A program made the position numbers and the translations under genes. From the NCBI GenBank assembly GCA_017744515.1, contig JAGIBF010000019.1:26677-90676 (forward strand): a stretch of 64,000 nt of DNA, given 5' to 3'. The stretch's first letter is position 1. The number at the start of each line of letters is the position of its first letter. The notes beneath the pieces were generated by a model. The model was not told the origin of the DNA. It searched no databases and saw nothing but the letters and a program-made list of their open reading frames with translations. The DNA is from Niastella sp. Its GTDB lineage: Bacteria > Bacteroidota > Bacteroidia > Chitinophagales > Chitinophagaceae. Below are positions 43,858 through 52,951 of this stretch, in pieces.

Positions 43858-43978
43858 GCGAAACTAAATAAAGTACAAATTACTTATTCTGTTGTATTAA
43901 ACAGGATAGATACCGGCAAATTTTAGTAAAGAAATAAATGATAAGTATAAGAAGCAGAAACAGTTATTTATACCCTGG

Positions 43979-44467
43979 CTATAAGGACAGCTCATCGCCG
44001 GTAAAAGCCAGGGGCAATAACATGCCCGCTGCGGGAATAATGAATACTTTACCAGTTTGCCCAGCCAGTATCAACCGCACAGGACGCCCGGTGCGCTGTT
44101 CAAACTCCTGCAATGTTTGCCGGCAGATACCACAGGGACTGATCGGATGATCACTCACTACACCGTCACCCTCATAGCTGATGGCCATTGTTTCGATAGG
44201 GTCACCAGGATACGTGGCGCCGGCTGTGGAAAGTAATACCCTTTCAGCACAGACACCAGCCGGGTAAGAAGCATTCTCCTGGTTGGCCCCGATAACAACA
44301 TGGCCGCCCGCCAGCCTGGCCACCGCCCCTACCCTGAAATGGGAATAAGGCGCCCACGCGTTCTTTGTTTTTTTACGGGCCTCCTCCAGCAAATACCGGT
44401 CAGCGTCACCCAGCTCATCGATGGAATCATATACCTCATAAGAAAACCTGTACTCGTTCTGTTTCAT
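43979..44467 (-). CDS. cdd: Cytidine deaminase
   Basis: This is a 162-residue cytoplasmic enzyme of the homotetrameric type: NAWAPYSHFRVGAVARL, GANQENASYPAGVCAERVLL with the catalytic Cys-Ala-Glu, and HPISPCGICRQTLQEF with the second zinc Cys pair. It deaminates cytidine and deoxycytidine to uridine in pyrimidine salvage. Start Met3 (44467) is preferred. It ends between the PUL and a CCGAAAG-type intergenic repeat and is not obviously operonic. Confidence 0.95.
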   Translation of the reverse strand: MKQNEYRFSYEVYDSIDELGDADRYLLEEARKKTKNAWAPYSHFRVGAVARLAGGHVVIGANQENASYPAGVCAERVLLSTAGATYPGDPIETMAISYEGDGVVSDHPISPCGICRQTLQEFEQRTGRPVRLILAGQTGKVFIIPAAGMLLPLAFTGDELSL

Positions 44468-44483
44468 GCACACAATTTAAGGA

Positions 44484-44631
44484 AAGTCGGGAAGTCCGAA
44501 AGTCTGAAAGACAGAAAGACAAAAACTACAAAAGGCAATAGACCCCAAAAGCAAAAGTCCGAAAGGCTGGAAGCTTTGAATGTTTACCAAATACTTCCCG
44601 ACTTTCGGACTTTCGGTCTTGCGGACTTATA
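44484..44631. repeat. CCGAAAG-type inverted repeat, copy 2
   Basis: Left arm 44484-44520 (AAGTCGGGAAGTCCGAAAG onward), a middle unit (44554-44577, AAGTCCGAAAGGCTGG) and an inverted right arm (44593-44629, CTTCCCGACTTTCGGAC onward). It is the same unit family as at 14156-14251 and fills the gap between cdd and lepB. Confidence 0.75.
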
Positions 44632-46167
44632 TTAATGAATACTGCTGAACATGCGGTTCCAGCGAACCCCTTTATCCCAGCTCATCCAAATAAGCCATGC
44701 CTCACCCACAATATGATCTTCCGGCACAAAACCCCAGAAACGGCTATCCTGAGATTGATGGCGGTTGTCCCCCATCATCCAGAAATAATCCATCTTGAAG
44801 GTGTACTGGCTGGTAGCCTGATCGTTGATGAAGATCTTGCCATCACGCCTTTCAAGCTTATTATGCTCATACACCTGGATGGCGCGTTCGTATAGCGTGA
44901 AATTATCGTCGTTCAGTGTTATCGTTGCACCCTTTTTAGGTACCCACAGCGGCCCGAAATTATCTACACCCCAAAGATGCTTTTTATCACGGGGGAATAT
45001 TTTCATATCACGCCCCTGCTTCAGCAACTCGATCTTTTCAATAAGACCATTCCTGATCATTTTATCCTTGGCCTCATTGGTCAGCAACATTATGTAGCGA
45101 TTGCCACCCTGCGGCACCAGTTCACTACCCTCTTCGATCTTATCGAAATCATACTCTTCACGCAATACATCATAATCCAATGGCTGCCCCTTGGTCGTCA
45201 CGTCATAATACAACTGCATCTTGGGAGGCAGGAAAGCCTTCTGACCATTGATGAACAATACCCCATCGATGATCTGCAGGCTATCGCCAGCAATAGCCAC
45301 GCAACGTTTGATATAGTTTTCCTGCTTGTCTACAGGACGTATGATAATAGGAAAGTTTTCCGGGCTCGACAGGATTCTTTCCCGCCCCAGATCAGGGTTT
45401 CCGTCCCCTTCCTCCAGCAAAGCATCATAATACGGGTTCCTGGACTGATACTTTTCCAGGTTGATCACCGTATCGCCAGCGGGGAAGTTGAACACCACCA
45501 CATCATTCCTTTTTACGGGACTGGCAAACCAGCGCGTGTAAGGAATATGGATCAGTTCGGAATAAGATTTCGTATTCACTATTGGCAGCGTATGATGCAC
45601 AAAAGGTATAGCCAGCGGTGTGTTGGGAATACGCGGACCATAACTCAGCTTGCTTACAAAAAGAAAATCATTGACCAGCAAGGTCTTTTCCATAGAACCC
45701 GTGGGTATGGTATAAGCCTCGAAAACAAACGTGCGGATCAGCGTGGCAGCAACGATGGCAAATACACCAGCATCGATCCACTCACGCACAGCCGTCTTTT
45801 TATGCTTCTTCACGATATCCGGACCATAATACTTCTCCTTTGCATCAAATCCGATCATCGGCAAGTAAGCAAATCCAACCAGTACAGTACCAGCGTGCTG
45901 CACAAACTTGAACTTGTTGAACAGTTTAACAAACTCTACCAATATCCATAAACTGATGAACCAACCCACTACAGGGATGAATTGCCAGAAAAACCAGTGC
46001 TTTTTGATACCTGTTAAACGCAACATTTCCCAGGTGTTCAGGAAGGGGACAAATGCTTTCCAGGCAGGAATACCAGCCTTTTGGAACATCTTATACAATC
46101 CTACAGAGGGCAGCAATACAATGAGCAGCGAGATGATAATAATGACGGTCAGATCGTGTAAACTCAT
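44632..46167 (-). CDS. lepB: Signal peptidase I
   Basis: This is a 511-residue inner-membrane protease. N-terminal transmembrane helices (SLHDLTVIIIISLLIVLLPS, then further hydrophobic segments to about residue 160) precede the S26 catalytic domain: IPTGSMEKTLLVNDFLFVSKL with the Ser nucleophile and NYIKRCVAIAGDSLQI with the Lys base. The GDNR-type motif is YFWMMGDNRHQSQDSRFWG. It cleaves signal peptides during secretion. Like other Bacteroidota enzymes it is much longer than E. coli LepB owing to an insertion between the conserved boxes. The start is placed at 46167 (MSLHDL), since a longer frame to 46260 would cross its own promoter. Confidence 0.95.
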   Translation of the reverse strand: MSLHDLTVIIIISLLIVLLPSVGLYKMFQKAGIPAWKAFVPFLNTWEMLRLTGIKKHWFFWQFIPVVGWFISLWILVEFVKLFNKFKFVQHAGTVLVGFAYLPMIGFDAKEKYYGPDIVKKHKKTAVREWIDAGVFAIVAATLIRTFVFEAYTIPTGSMEKTLLVNDFLFVSKLSYGPRIPNTPLAIPFVHHTLPIVNTKSYSELIHIPYTRWFASPVKRNDVVVFNFPAGDTVINLEKYQSRNPYYDALLEEGDGNPDLGRERILSSPENFPIIIRPVDKQENYIKRCVAIAGDSLQIIDGVLFINGQKAFLPPKMQLYYDVTTKGQPLDYDVLREEYDFDKIEEGSELVPQGGNRYIMLLTNEAKDKMIRNGLIEKIELLKQGRDMKIFPRDKKHLWGVDNFGPLWVPKKGATITLNDDNFTLYERAIQVYEHNKLERRDGKIFINDQATSQYTFKMDYFWMMGDNRHQSQDSRFWGFVPEDHIVGEAWLIWMSWDKGVRWNRMFSSIH

Positions 46168-46192
46168 GCTGTCTTTTTTAAAAAATTCCGGG

Positions 46193-46221
46193 CAAAAATA
46201 CCATATTAATTGGCATTGCAA
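46193..46221 (-). promoter_or_regulatory. lepB promoter
   Basis: On the minus strand TTG (46219-46221), an 18-nt spacer and TATTTTTG (46193-46200) match the Bacteroidota -33/-7 arrangement, 25 nt before the lepB start. Confidence 0.6.
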
Positions 46222-46305
46222 CGGGGTATTAACCAGTATTTTGCCAAACCCCAGCCCCACTTCAGGGCCGGGTCTGCTTTTTGCTTAAACAGTATTTGAC
46301 AAGAA

Positions 46306-46321
46306 ATATTAGTTGTAATAT
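46306..46321. promoter_or_regulatory. Inverted repeat upstream of the MerR-type regulator gene
   Basis: ATATTA-GTTG-TAATAT, a perfect 6-bp dyad ending 22 nt before the regulator ATG. It is a candidate autoregulatory operator. Confidence 0.4.
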
Positions 46322-46343
46322 CTTCCGGTTTGTTACAGTCGAT

Positions 46344-47249
46344 ATGAACTTTTTTACGATTCGCGACGTCCAAAATCTCACTGGTATTAAAGCACATACG
46401 CTCCGCATCTGGGAACAGCGTCATAGCATACTCACTCCCCGGCGGAAGCAGAGCAATCACCGGTTTTATGATAACGAGGACCTCAAATACATATTACGAA
46501 TAGCCTTTCTCTATCACCAGGGATATAAAATATCCCGGATTGCCAGCCTTTCCGAGGAGGAGATTTGCCAGCTTACCCTGGAAGCCAAACCCGATGAAGA
46601 CAACTATGGTATCTTCCTCAACCAGCTCACAGAAGCCAGCATTGACCTCGATGAGGAACGGTTTGAGCAGATTTTCCACAAAATAAGGGAGAACACTGCT
46701 TTCGAGGACCTGGTAATCCAAATCCTGTTTCCCCTGCTCAAGAAAGTAGGACACTTATGGCTGGCAGGTAGCATCATGCCCGCCCAGGAACATTTTACCA
46801 GCGCTATTATTATCAGGAAACTGCTGGCAGCTATCGACGAACTGCCCCGGCCGGCACCCACTGCCCTAAGACACGTCATCGTGTACACTCCACACGGAGA
46901 ATTGCACGAGATCCCCCTGCTGTTTATGCAGTATATGCTCAAAAAAAATGGCACCTCCTGCGTTTACCTGGGCAGCAATGTCAATACCGCCACACTCAAA
47001 ACCATTTGCGATCAGTTTGAAAAACTGCATCCCGGCAAGCCCGTTACACAACTCTATTTTCACCTCATCACCCACCTCATCAAAGACGACCTGGGCGAAT
47101 ACCTGCGCAAATTATCCAACACCTTTCCCGATAAAGAGATCGTCTTTTCAGGCACTAAGACCAATGGATATATCAATGGAGGGATCCCGCAAAATGTGAG
47201 AGTGCTGAAAAATGCAGAAGACCTGCTTGCCTTCAGCAAAGGCGTATGA
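46344..47249 (+). CDS. MerR family regulator with B12-binding-like domain (LitR/CarH type)
   Basis: This is a 301-residue regulator. The MerR wing-HTH (residues 2-72: FFTIRDVQNLTGIKAHTLRIWEQ, then SNHRFYDNEDL) is followed by the four-helix B12-binding cap and a Rossmann-like cobalamin-binding domain (about 175-301: HVIVYTPHGELHEIPLLFMQYML, CVYLGSNVNTATLKTICDQF). In CarH the motif E-x-H-x-x-G ligates cobalamin; here it reads GELHEIP, keeping Glu and His but with Pro for Gly. Light/B12 sensing or another ligand is possible. Divergent from lepB; no carotenoid genes nearby. The start at 46344 is supported by the HTH beginning there. Confidence 0.9.
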   Translation: MNFFTIRDVQNLTGIKAHTLRIWEQRHSILTPRRKQSNHRFYDNEDLKYILRIAFLYHQGYKISRIASLSEEEICQLTLEAKPDEDNYGIFLNQLTEASIDLDEERFEQIFHKIRENTAFEDLVIQILFPLLKKVGHLWLAGSIMPAQEHFTSAIIIRKLLAAIDELPRPAPTALRHVIVYTPHGELHEIPLLFMQYMLKKNGTSCVYLGSNVNTATLKTICDQFEKLHPGKPVTQLYFHLITHLIKDDLGEYLRKLSNTFPDKEIVFSGTKTNGYINGGIPQNVRVLKNAEDLLAFSKGV

Positions 47250-47250
47250 G

Positions 47251-48513
47251 CTATCTTGCCAATATACTACGCGCCCACGTATACACTACAAATGAGATAA
47301 AGTAGGTCCACATAACCGCTTCAGGGATCGGAAGGCCCGAAAAAAGGAAGAAAATGATCACCAGGCCAAATAGAACGAGGCCTATAGAAAACCATTGAAT
47401 TAAATGATTACCCTTCAACCGCAGCGGAAACTCCATATGACCCAACGGCAGGGCCAATGACAAAGCCACCAAACCTGCCATGACGATTACCAGTCCCGGA
47501 TGCTCAGGCAGGAACAAACCAGTTACTACCATCGCAAGCCCCGATAGCAGGACAACAACCGCACAAACTGCATTGATCTTTTCCCGCTTGTTAAGCGCAT
47601 ATTTTCCATCTTTATGAAACAGCAGGAAGAGATTCGCCAGCGGGTTGATAACCCAGCTCATGATCACAAATAATATATACACGCCAACAATAGCCATTCC
47701 AATGTTAGCGATGTTCTCACCACCCCGCTTCGACAACTGCCCGATCGCCTGCACACCAAAATAAATACCTAATAGTATAGCCCAACGTGCATTCTTACCC
47801 TTATTGCTGATCCAGAAACTATACTGCAACAACCACCTGTAAGGAGGAATCCTGGACTTCAACGCCTGCTTCAATCCCTCACGGGCGCCCTCCATGTTGG
47901 GTTGCAGTCGCAGCGCTTCCCGGAAATGTGCAGCCGCCTCTTTATGCCGCCCTTTCTCCAGCAGGTTCCAGCCCACAGTAGTATGCGTATACGCATTCTC
48001 AGGATCTTTCTTCAACGCATCCTGCATGGTCTCGATCGCGTCATCTACCCTTCTCAATTTATTCAGGGCAGTAGAACGTACATTTAAACAAGTAATATTT
48101 TCCGCATCCACCGCCAGCCCTTCATTTGCTTTTTGCAAAGCCAGCTCGAAGTTCTTTTCTTCCAGCAAAACCAGCCCCCATAAACCCAGGAACTCGGCAG
48201 TCCACGGGCTCAACTCTACAGCCCGTTGCAGGTGGCGCAGAGCAGCCTGGTTGTTGTCGAGCTGATAATAACCAAAAGCAAGCAGATAAAAATAATAACC
48301 CTCCAGCGGAGCCAGTTGTATAGCACGTTGTATCACATCGATGCCTTCGGGGAATTGCTTCTGATCGAACTTGCAGCGTGTAAGCAGGCCCAGCGCATAA
48401 TCATTATCCGGATCGAGCCGCAGCGCGTCCGCCAATTGCTTTTCCGCATCTTTAAAACGCCCCTGAGCCAATAATAAATTAGCCCGTTCCAGCAATGGCG
48501 CTACATCGGTCAT
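47251..48513 (-). CDS. TPR membrane protein, partner of the AAA ATPase
   Basis: This is a 420-residue protein. The N-terminal ~215 residues are six or more TPR units (AEKQLADALRLDPDNDYALGLL, FELALQKANEGLAVDAENITC, HFREALRLQPNMEGAREGL), predicted cytoplasmic. From about 225 on come five or six transmembrane helices (ARWAILLGIYFGVQAIGQL, NIGMAIVGVYILFVIMSWV, VCAVVVLLSGLAMVVTGLF, LVIVMAGLVALSLALPLG, WFSIGLVLFGLVIIFFLF). It lies 2 bases downstream of the TPR-AAA gene, a strong sign of joint function at the membrane. It has no known family name. Confidence 0.82.
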   Translation of the reverse strand: MTDVAPLLERANLLLAQGRFKDAEKQLADALRLDPDNDYALGLLTRCKFDQKQFPEGIDVIQRAIQLAPLEGYYFYLLAFGYYQLDNNQAALRHLQRAVELSPWTAEFLGLWGLVLLEEKNFELALQKANEGLAVDAENITCLNVRSTALNKLRRVDDAIETMQDALKKDPENAYTHTTVGWNLLEKGRHKEAAAHFREALRLQPNMEGAREGLKQALKSRIPPYRWLLQYSFWISNKGKNARWAILLGIYFGVQAIGQLSKRGGENIANIGMAIVGVYILFVIMSWVINPLANLFLLFHKDGKYALNKREKINAVCAVVVLLSGLAMVVTGLFLPEHPGLVIVMAGLVALSLALPLGHMEFPLRLKGNHLIQWFSIGLVLFGLVIIFFLFSGLPIPEAVMWTYFISFVVYTWARSILAR

Positions 48514-48515
48514 GA

Positions 48516-49847
48516 CTATTTTTTGATCTTGAGGAATTTCAGGATATCATCATACAACCCACTCTCATTGGCATACAACGCATAATTACGCGCAGACGAA
48601 AACCATTCGAGCGTAGTAGGCCGGTGCTGCTTCGCAGCCTTCAGCAGGTCCTTGGTACCCAACGGTTGCAAATTGCCACTGGCCATGGATTCACGCAGTT
48701 TATCTTCCACCGCAATATCGATCATGGCCTTTATATCGGCGCCGGAATAATCAGGCGTTTCCTTAGCCACCTTGCGCACATCGACATCCTTTACCGGCTT
48801 ACCAGTCAACATAGCCTGAATAATTTCTTCCCGGGCAGCCTCATCAGGAGGTTCCACAAAGATCACCCGGTCGAAACGGCCCGGCCGGCGGAAAGCCGAG
48901 TCCACACTCCAGGGAGCGTTGGTAGCAGCCAGTATCAACACACCCTCATTATTCGATTGCACACCATCCATTTCAGCAAGGAACTGGTTGATCACATGCC
49001 GCGTAGCACTCTGGCGCAGGTCGCTCCTGCTGGCGCCCATCGCATCGACTTCATCGAAGAACAATACACAAGGCGCATTTTTACGCGCAAGCTCAAAAAT
49101 GCCATGCAGGTTCTTCTCACTATTACCCACCCACATATCGAGAATATCATGAAGACCGATACTGATGAACTTCGCATTGATCTCGCCGGCAGTAGCTTTG
49201 GCGATATACGTTTTACCACATCCGGGGGGACCATACAGCAGTATCCCACCTCCTATCTTTTTACCGAACGCCTTGTACAAGTCGGGATTCTTCAGCGGTT
49301 GTATGATCTTCATGGAGATCTCATCCTTGATACGCGACATACCACCCACATGAGAGAAATTGATGGAAGGCTTTTCCAGGAAATACGAACCCGCACCGCT
49401 TCCCGTCTCCAGACTACCCTCCATACCATCCAGCTCCTCACTTTGCATACCGCCGCCACTTAAACGCAATTTGGCATCGATCTCCTCATCACGGAAATCA
49501 GGATTCAGCGTTATCACGCGCTGGTACACATCCACAGCCTGTTGCAACGACTGTTCTTTGATCAGGCATTTCACGTACAACACCATACCGTCCAACGACA
49601 GATTTGGGTACAGCTCTTCATAAATAATGATCGCAGCAGAATACTTCTGTAGATTGAAATAAGCTTCGGCCAGTCCCAGTTTAGCTTTGCCATTACCATA
49701 ACTACGACGCAACACTTCACTGAACTGGTCGGCAGCGGCAGCATACTGTTTCTCTTTCAACAATGTTTCCGCCAGGTGCAACCGCAACGGGATATTGTCG
49801 GGCGAAAACTCCAGTGCCTCCTGCAGGCTTTTAATATGATCACTCAT
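48516..49847 (-). CDS. TPR-containing classical AAA ATPase (VCP/Vps4-like)
   Basis: This is a 443-residue protein. The first ~140 residues are TPR units. The AAA domain (about 155-400) has the FSHVGGMSRIKDEI opening, Walker A GPPGCGKT, Walker B CVLFFDEVDAMG, sensor-1 AATNAP and arginine fingers RRPGRFDR. The C-terminus (PTTLEWFSSARNYALYANES) resembles the small helical ending of classical VCP/Vps4-type ATPases. It probably forms a hexameric unfoldase that remodels a protein partner. Encoded after serA (67-base gap) and 2 bases before a TPR membrane protein, which could be its docking site. Confidence 0.88.
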   Translation of the reverse strand: MSDHIKSLQEALEFSPDNIPLRLHLAETLLKEKQYAAAADQFSEVLRRSYGNGKAKLGLAEAYFNLQKYSAAIIIYEELYPNLSLDGMVLYVKCLIKEQSLQQAVDVYQRVITLNPDFRDEEIDAKLRLSGGGMQSEELDGMEGSLETGSGAGSYFLEKPSINFSHVGGMSRIKDEISMKIIQPLKNPDLYKAFGKKIGGGILLYGPPGCGKTYIAKATAGEINAKFISIGLHDILDMWVGNSEKNLHGIFELARKNAPCVLFFDEVDAMGASRSDLRQSATRHVINQFLAEMDGVQSNNEGVLILAATNAPWSVDSAFRRPGRFDRVIFVEPPDEAAREEIIQAMLTGKPVKDVDVRKVAKETPDYSGADIKAMIDIAVEDKLRESMASGNLQPLGTKDLLKAAKQHRPTTLEWFSSARNYALYANESGLYDDILKFLKIKK

Positions 49848-49914
49848 CGTTTATAATTAAAATAGCTGCGAGCAAGGCGCCCGCAGCTTAATAATGTGGC
49901 ATTCCATCCGCAAC

Positions 49915-51153
49915 TTAATATAATAACCGCACTTTAATAGTCTCTTTAACTTCTTTTAGCAATTGAAAAGCAGTGTTCGATATCTTCCTGTCTACATCCA
50001 ATACCACGTACCCGATCTCGTCGTTCGTTTTCAGGTATTGCGCCAGGATATTGATATGATGCTTGGACAATTGCGTGTTGATCTCAGACAGCACCCCGGG
50101 CACGTTGCGGTGAACGTGCAGTATGCGGTGCGTACCCTCCTGCGGAGGCAGGTTGAGCCCCGGCACGGTATGAGAACCATTGGTAACACCCATTTCAAGG
50201 AACTGGAACAACTTATTGCTCACATCCTCTCCAATATTCGACTGCGCCTCTTCAGTAGAGCCCCCGATATGCGGAGTCAGAATTACGTTGGGCAATTCCT
50301 GTAAAGGAGTCTGGAACTTGTCTCCATTCTTCTCGGGCTCCCAGGGGAATACATCGATGGCAGCACCAGAGATCTGTCCCTCGGTGAGGCATTTCGCCAG
50401 CGCTTCCAGGTCAACTACTTCACCCCGTGCGTAATTTATTAAGATAGAACCCTTCTTGAAGTTCTTCAGCACATTCTTATTGATCATGTTCCGCGTAGCC
50501 GCATTATCAGGCACATGCAGCGTAATGATATCGGCCTGGCTAACCACCTCTTTCAACGTCTTTTTAGCGATAGCATTACCCAGGGGCAGCTTGGTCACCG
50601 CATCATAAAAGATCACATGCATACCAAGCGCTTCCGCCAGCACGCTCACCTGCGAGCCGATATTACCATAGCCAATGATACCCAGCGTTTTACCACGCAG
50701 TTCATAACTACCCTTGGCCTCTTTCATCCAGATACCTTTATGAGCAGCCGTATTTTTATCAGGTATGCGGCGGATGAGCATGATCGATAAGCCGATCACC
50801 AGTTCAGCCACCGAACGCGTATTGGAATAAGGAGCATTGAATACAACCACGCCATGTTCTGTGGCGCTCTTGAGATCTACCTGGTTTACACCGATACAAA
50901 AACACCCGATCGCCTGCAGCTTCTTGGCCGCTTCCAGCACCTTAGGGGTGATTTGCGTCTTCGAACGGATACCCAGCAAGTGGACGTCTTTTACCTCACG
51001 AATAAGATCCTCTTCAGTAAGGGCGCCTCCCAGCTTTCTTACCGATGCATAGCCGGCATCCTTGAAGTTCTTAACAGCAGCATCGCTGATATTCTCTAAA
51101 AAAAGGATGTTTACTTTCTCTTTCGGATAACTTGTATTTTTTTTCTCGCTCAT
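49915..51153 (-). CDS. serA: D-3-phosphoglycerate dehydrogenase
   Basis: This is a 412-residue enzyme of the short SerA type: catalytic domain LGIRSKTQITPKVLEAAKKL, NAD-binding GIIGYGNIGSQVSVLAEALGM, NYARGEVVDLEAL, ILTPHIGGSTEEAQSNIG (catalytic His), then an ACT domain from about residue 340 (HVHRNVPGVLSEINTQL) for serine feedback. It makes 3-phosphohydroxypyruvate, the first step of serine synthesis. Upstream of it is a 424-base repeat-bearing region; downstream, same strand, are the AAA and TPR genes. Confidence 0.95.
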   Translation of the reverse strand: MSEKKNTSYPKEKVNILFLENISDAAVKNFKDAGYASVRKLGGALTEEDLIREVKDVHLLGIRSKTQITPKVLEAAKKLQAIGCFCIGVNQVDLKSATEHGVVVFNAPYSNTRSVAELVIGLSIMLIRRIPDKNTAAHKGIWMKEAKGSYELRGKTLGIIGYGNIGSQVSVLAEALGMHVIFYDAVTKLPLGNAIAKKTLKEVVSQADIITLHVPDNAATRNMINKNVLKNFKKGSILINYARGEVVDLEALAKCLTEGQISGAAIDVFPWEPEKNGDKFQTPLQELPNVILTPHIGGSTEEAQSNIGEDVSNKLFQFLEMGVTNGSHTVPGLNLPPQEGTHRILHVHRNVPGVLSEINTQLSKHHINILAQYLKTNDEIGYVVLDVDRKISNTAFQLLKEVKETIKVRLLY

Positions 51154-51577
51154 AATGATGGCTCATCTTTTGCGTTAAACAATCACGGATTGAACCGATT
51201 GATCGCAGATTACGCTGACAATAAATATTACAGCGATAGGTACGGGAAGTTCGATAGGTTTGTCAGGAGTGAATAAAATCTACCAATCGTTTAGAAATGT
51301 TGAATAAAATTCACTTAATCTGCGAAATCATTCGAAATCTGCATAATCCACGATCCGGGGTGCAAAGATGTCGTTTAAAATTGACATGGAAAAACGAATC
51401 ACAGATGAAGCAGATTGAAAGGATTACATAGACGCCTGTAGAATCATGTATTTATCAGTAAGTTATAATCGCTAAAAATCCGTGAAATCAGGCCGTAATC
51501 GCTGAAAGTCCGCGATTATTTTGGTATTTTTGTTGATCTTACTAACCCAAGTATTAAAAGGAATCCTTTTGAAAACC
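51154..51577. repeat. 424-base gap with AATCACGGATT-type repeats and a serine-hydrolase promoter
   Basis: Between 51180 and 51520 runs of related words (AATCACGGATTGAACCGATT, GATCGCAGATTACGCTGA, AATCTGCGAAATCATTCG, CCGTGAAATCAGGCCGTAAT) occur in both orientations, forming imperfect pairable arms. TATTTTTG at 51525-51532 fits a plus-strand -7 element for the following gene, and AAAAGGA-A-TCCTTTT (51556-51570) is a perfect dyad over the ribosome-binding region. Confidence 0.5.
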
Positions 51578-52876
51578 ATGTTAAGGTTCATACCGGTAAG
51601 CCTTCTTGCTATCGGCTGTTCACAGTTTAGTGACAAACAGCCGGATTTATTAGCACAGTCCAAAGGACAGGTGACCCTGTCTGCGGCAGCCTCGTCTTCA
51701 AAAAGTTCAGACTCAACAGATTATTATATATCACTCGTAAGAGGATTTATCGATACTACCTATGGCGAAGGCCTGAATGGCAGTATCCTCGTAGCCCGCA
51801 ACGGGCAGGTCCTGTACGAGAAATACGCCGGGTACGCCAACCCCCGGATGAAGGACGATTCCATTACAGCCTATACCCCCTTCCACCTTGCATCGGTGTC
51901 CAAAACGTTCACAGCCATGGGCATTTTGAGACTGTGGGACCAGGGCAAGCTCAACATCGAAGATCCGGTGAGCAATTACCTCCCCGGTTTTCCCTGCACA
52001 GGCGTAACAGTTAAAATGCTGCTGAACCACCGCAGCGGCCTTCCCAAATACGACCATTACATGGCCAGCCTGGGCTGGAACAGGCGCAAAGTGATGACCA
52101 ACCAGGATGTACTGGACTTCCTCATCGCCAACCGCAAGCGGATACCCGTTGGCCGCCCCGATCGTAGCTTCAGTTATTCCAATACCAACTACGCCCTCCT
52201 GGCCCTGATCATTGAAAAAGTGAGCGGCGAGTTCTACGGCGATTACCTGAAACATACCTTTTTCGACTCCCTGGGCATGCGGGACACCTACGTGTACACC
52301 CGTGCCGACTCGGCCCGGAGCCTTCCCTCCTACTATTACAGCGGCAGGCCCTATGCCTTCGATTTCCTCGACCTGGTATATGGCGACAAAAATATTTACA
52401 GCACGCCCCGCGACCTGTTGAAATGGGACCAGGCCATGCGCAATACGCAATGGTTCAAGTCCACAACACTCGAAGCGGCCTATACTCCCTACAGCAATGA
52501 AAAGCCCGGCACCCACAACTATGGCCTCGGCTGGCGCATGTACGTGCTGAAGAATGGTAAAAAGCTGATTTACCACACCGGCTGGTGGCATGGCAACCGT
52601 ACCATCTTCGTTCGCCTCCTTGAAGAAGATGTGACCATCGTGGCACTTTGCAACAACGACTCCCGCAACATTTATATGGCCAAAGAAATGGCCGACTACT
52701 TCGGAGACTATATGCAGCATGTAGACCGCGACCCGGATGCTGATACCCGTGTAGTGCGCCACGTTGTACGCAAGAAAACATCCAATAAAAAGACCCTCCT
52801 GGCAAAAGCAAGGATAAAGACCACTAAAAAAAGAAGCACCACTACCTCCTATGCTGGCAAGGCAGGAAGGAAGTAA
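51578..52876 (+). CDS. Serine hydrolase lipoprotein (class C beta-lactamase/PBP-like)
   Basis: This is a 432-residue lipoprotein: start at 51578 gives MLRFIPVSLLAIGCSQFSD with lipid Cys14. The beta-lactamase fold has the SxxK motif in HLASVSKTFTAMG (Ser-Val-Ser-Lys), the YxN motif in FSYSNTNYALLALI, and the third-box HTGWWHGNRT. Such proteins hydrolyse peptides, esters or D-amino acid bonds rather than only beta-lactams. The last ~40 residues are a basic Lys/Arg/Thr tail (RKKTSNKKTLLAKARIKTTK) of unknown role. It lies alone; peptidoglycan-related function is inference. Confidence 0.9.
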   Translation: MLRFIPVSLLAIGCSQFSDKQPDLLAQSKGQVTLSAAASSSKSSDSTDYYISLVRGFIDTTYGEGLNGSILVARNGQVLYEKYAGYANPRMKDDSITAYTPFHLASVSKTFTAMGILRLWDQGKLNIEDPVSNYLPGFPCTGVTVKMLLNHRSGLPKYDHYMASLGWNRRKVMTNQDVLDFLIANRKRIPVGRPDRSFSYSNTNYALLALIIEKVSGEFYGDYLKHTFFDSLGMRDTYVYTRADSARSLPSYYYSGRPYAFDFLDLVYGDKNIYSTPRDLLKWDQAMRNTQWFKSTTLEAAYTPYSNEKPGTHNYGLGWRMYVLKNGKKLIYHTGWWHGNRTIFVRLLEEDVTIVALCNNDSRNIYMAKEMADYFGDYMQHVDRDPDADTRVVRHVVRKKTSNKKTLLAKARIKTTKKRSTTTSYAGKAGRK

Positions 52877-52951
52877 TGAATAGTCAGCGCAAAACGATGA
52901 GAAGTGTATTGTCAACTCACAACTGACCACTCACAACTCACCACTTCGTAT

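Noticed and set aside
47251..49847. AAA-TPR pair as an antiphage defence system
   Set aside because: No nuclease, effector or mobile-element context; it sits in a metabolic operon with serA, so a housekeeping role is more likely.
51731..52930. Long minus-strand reading frame opposite the serine hydrolase gene
   Set aside because: The plus-strand product has a signal, SxxK and YxN motifs; the antisense product has none and only mirrors codon bias.
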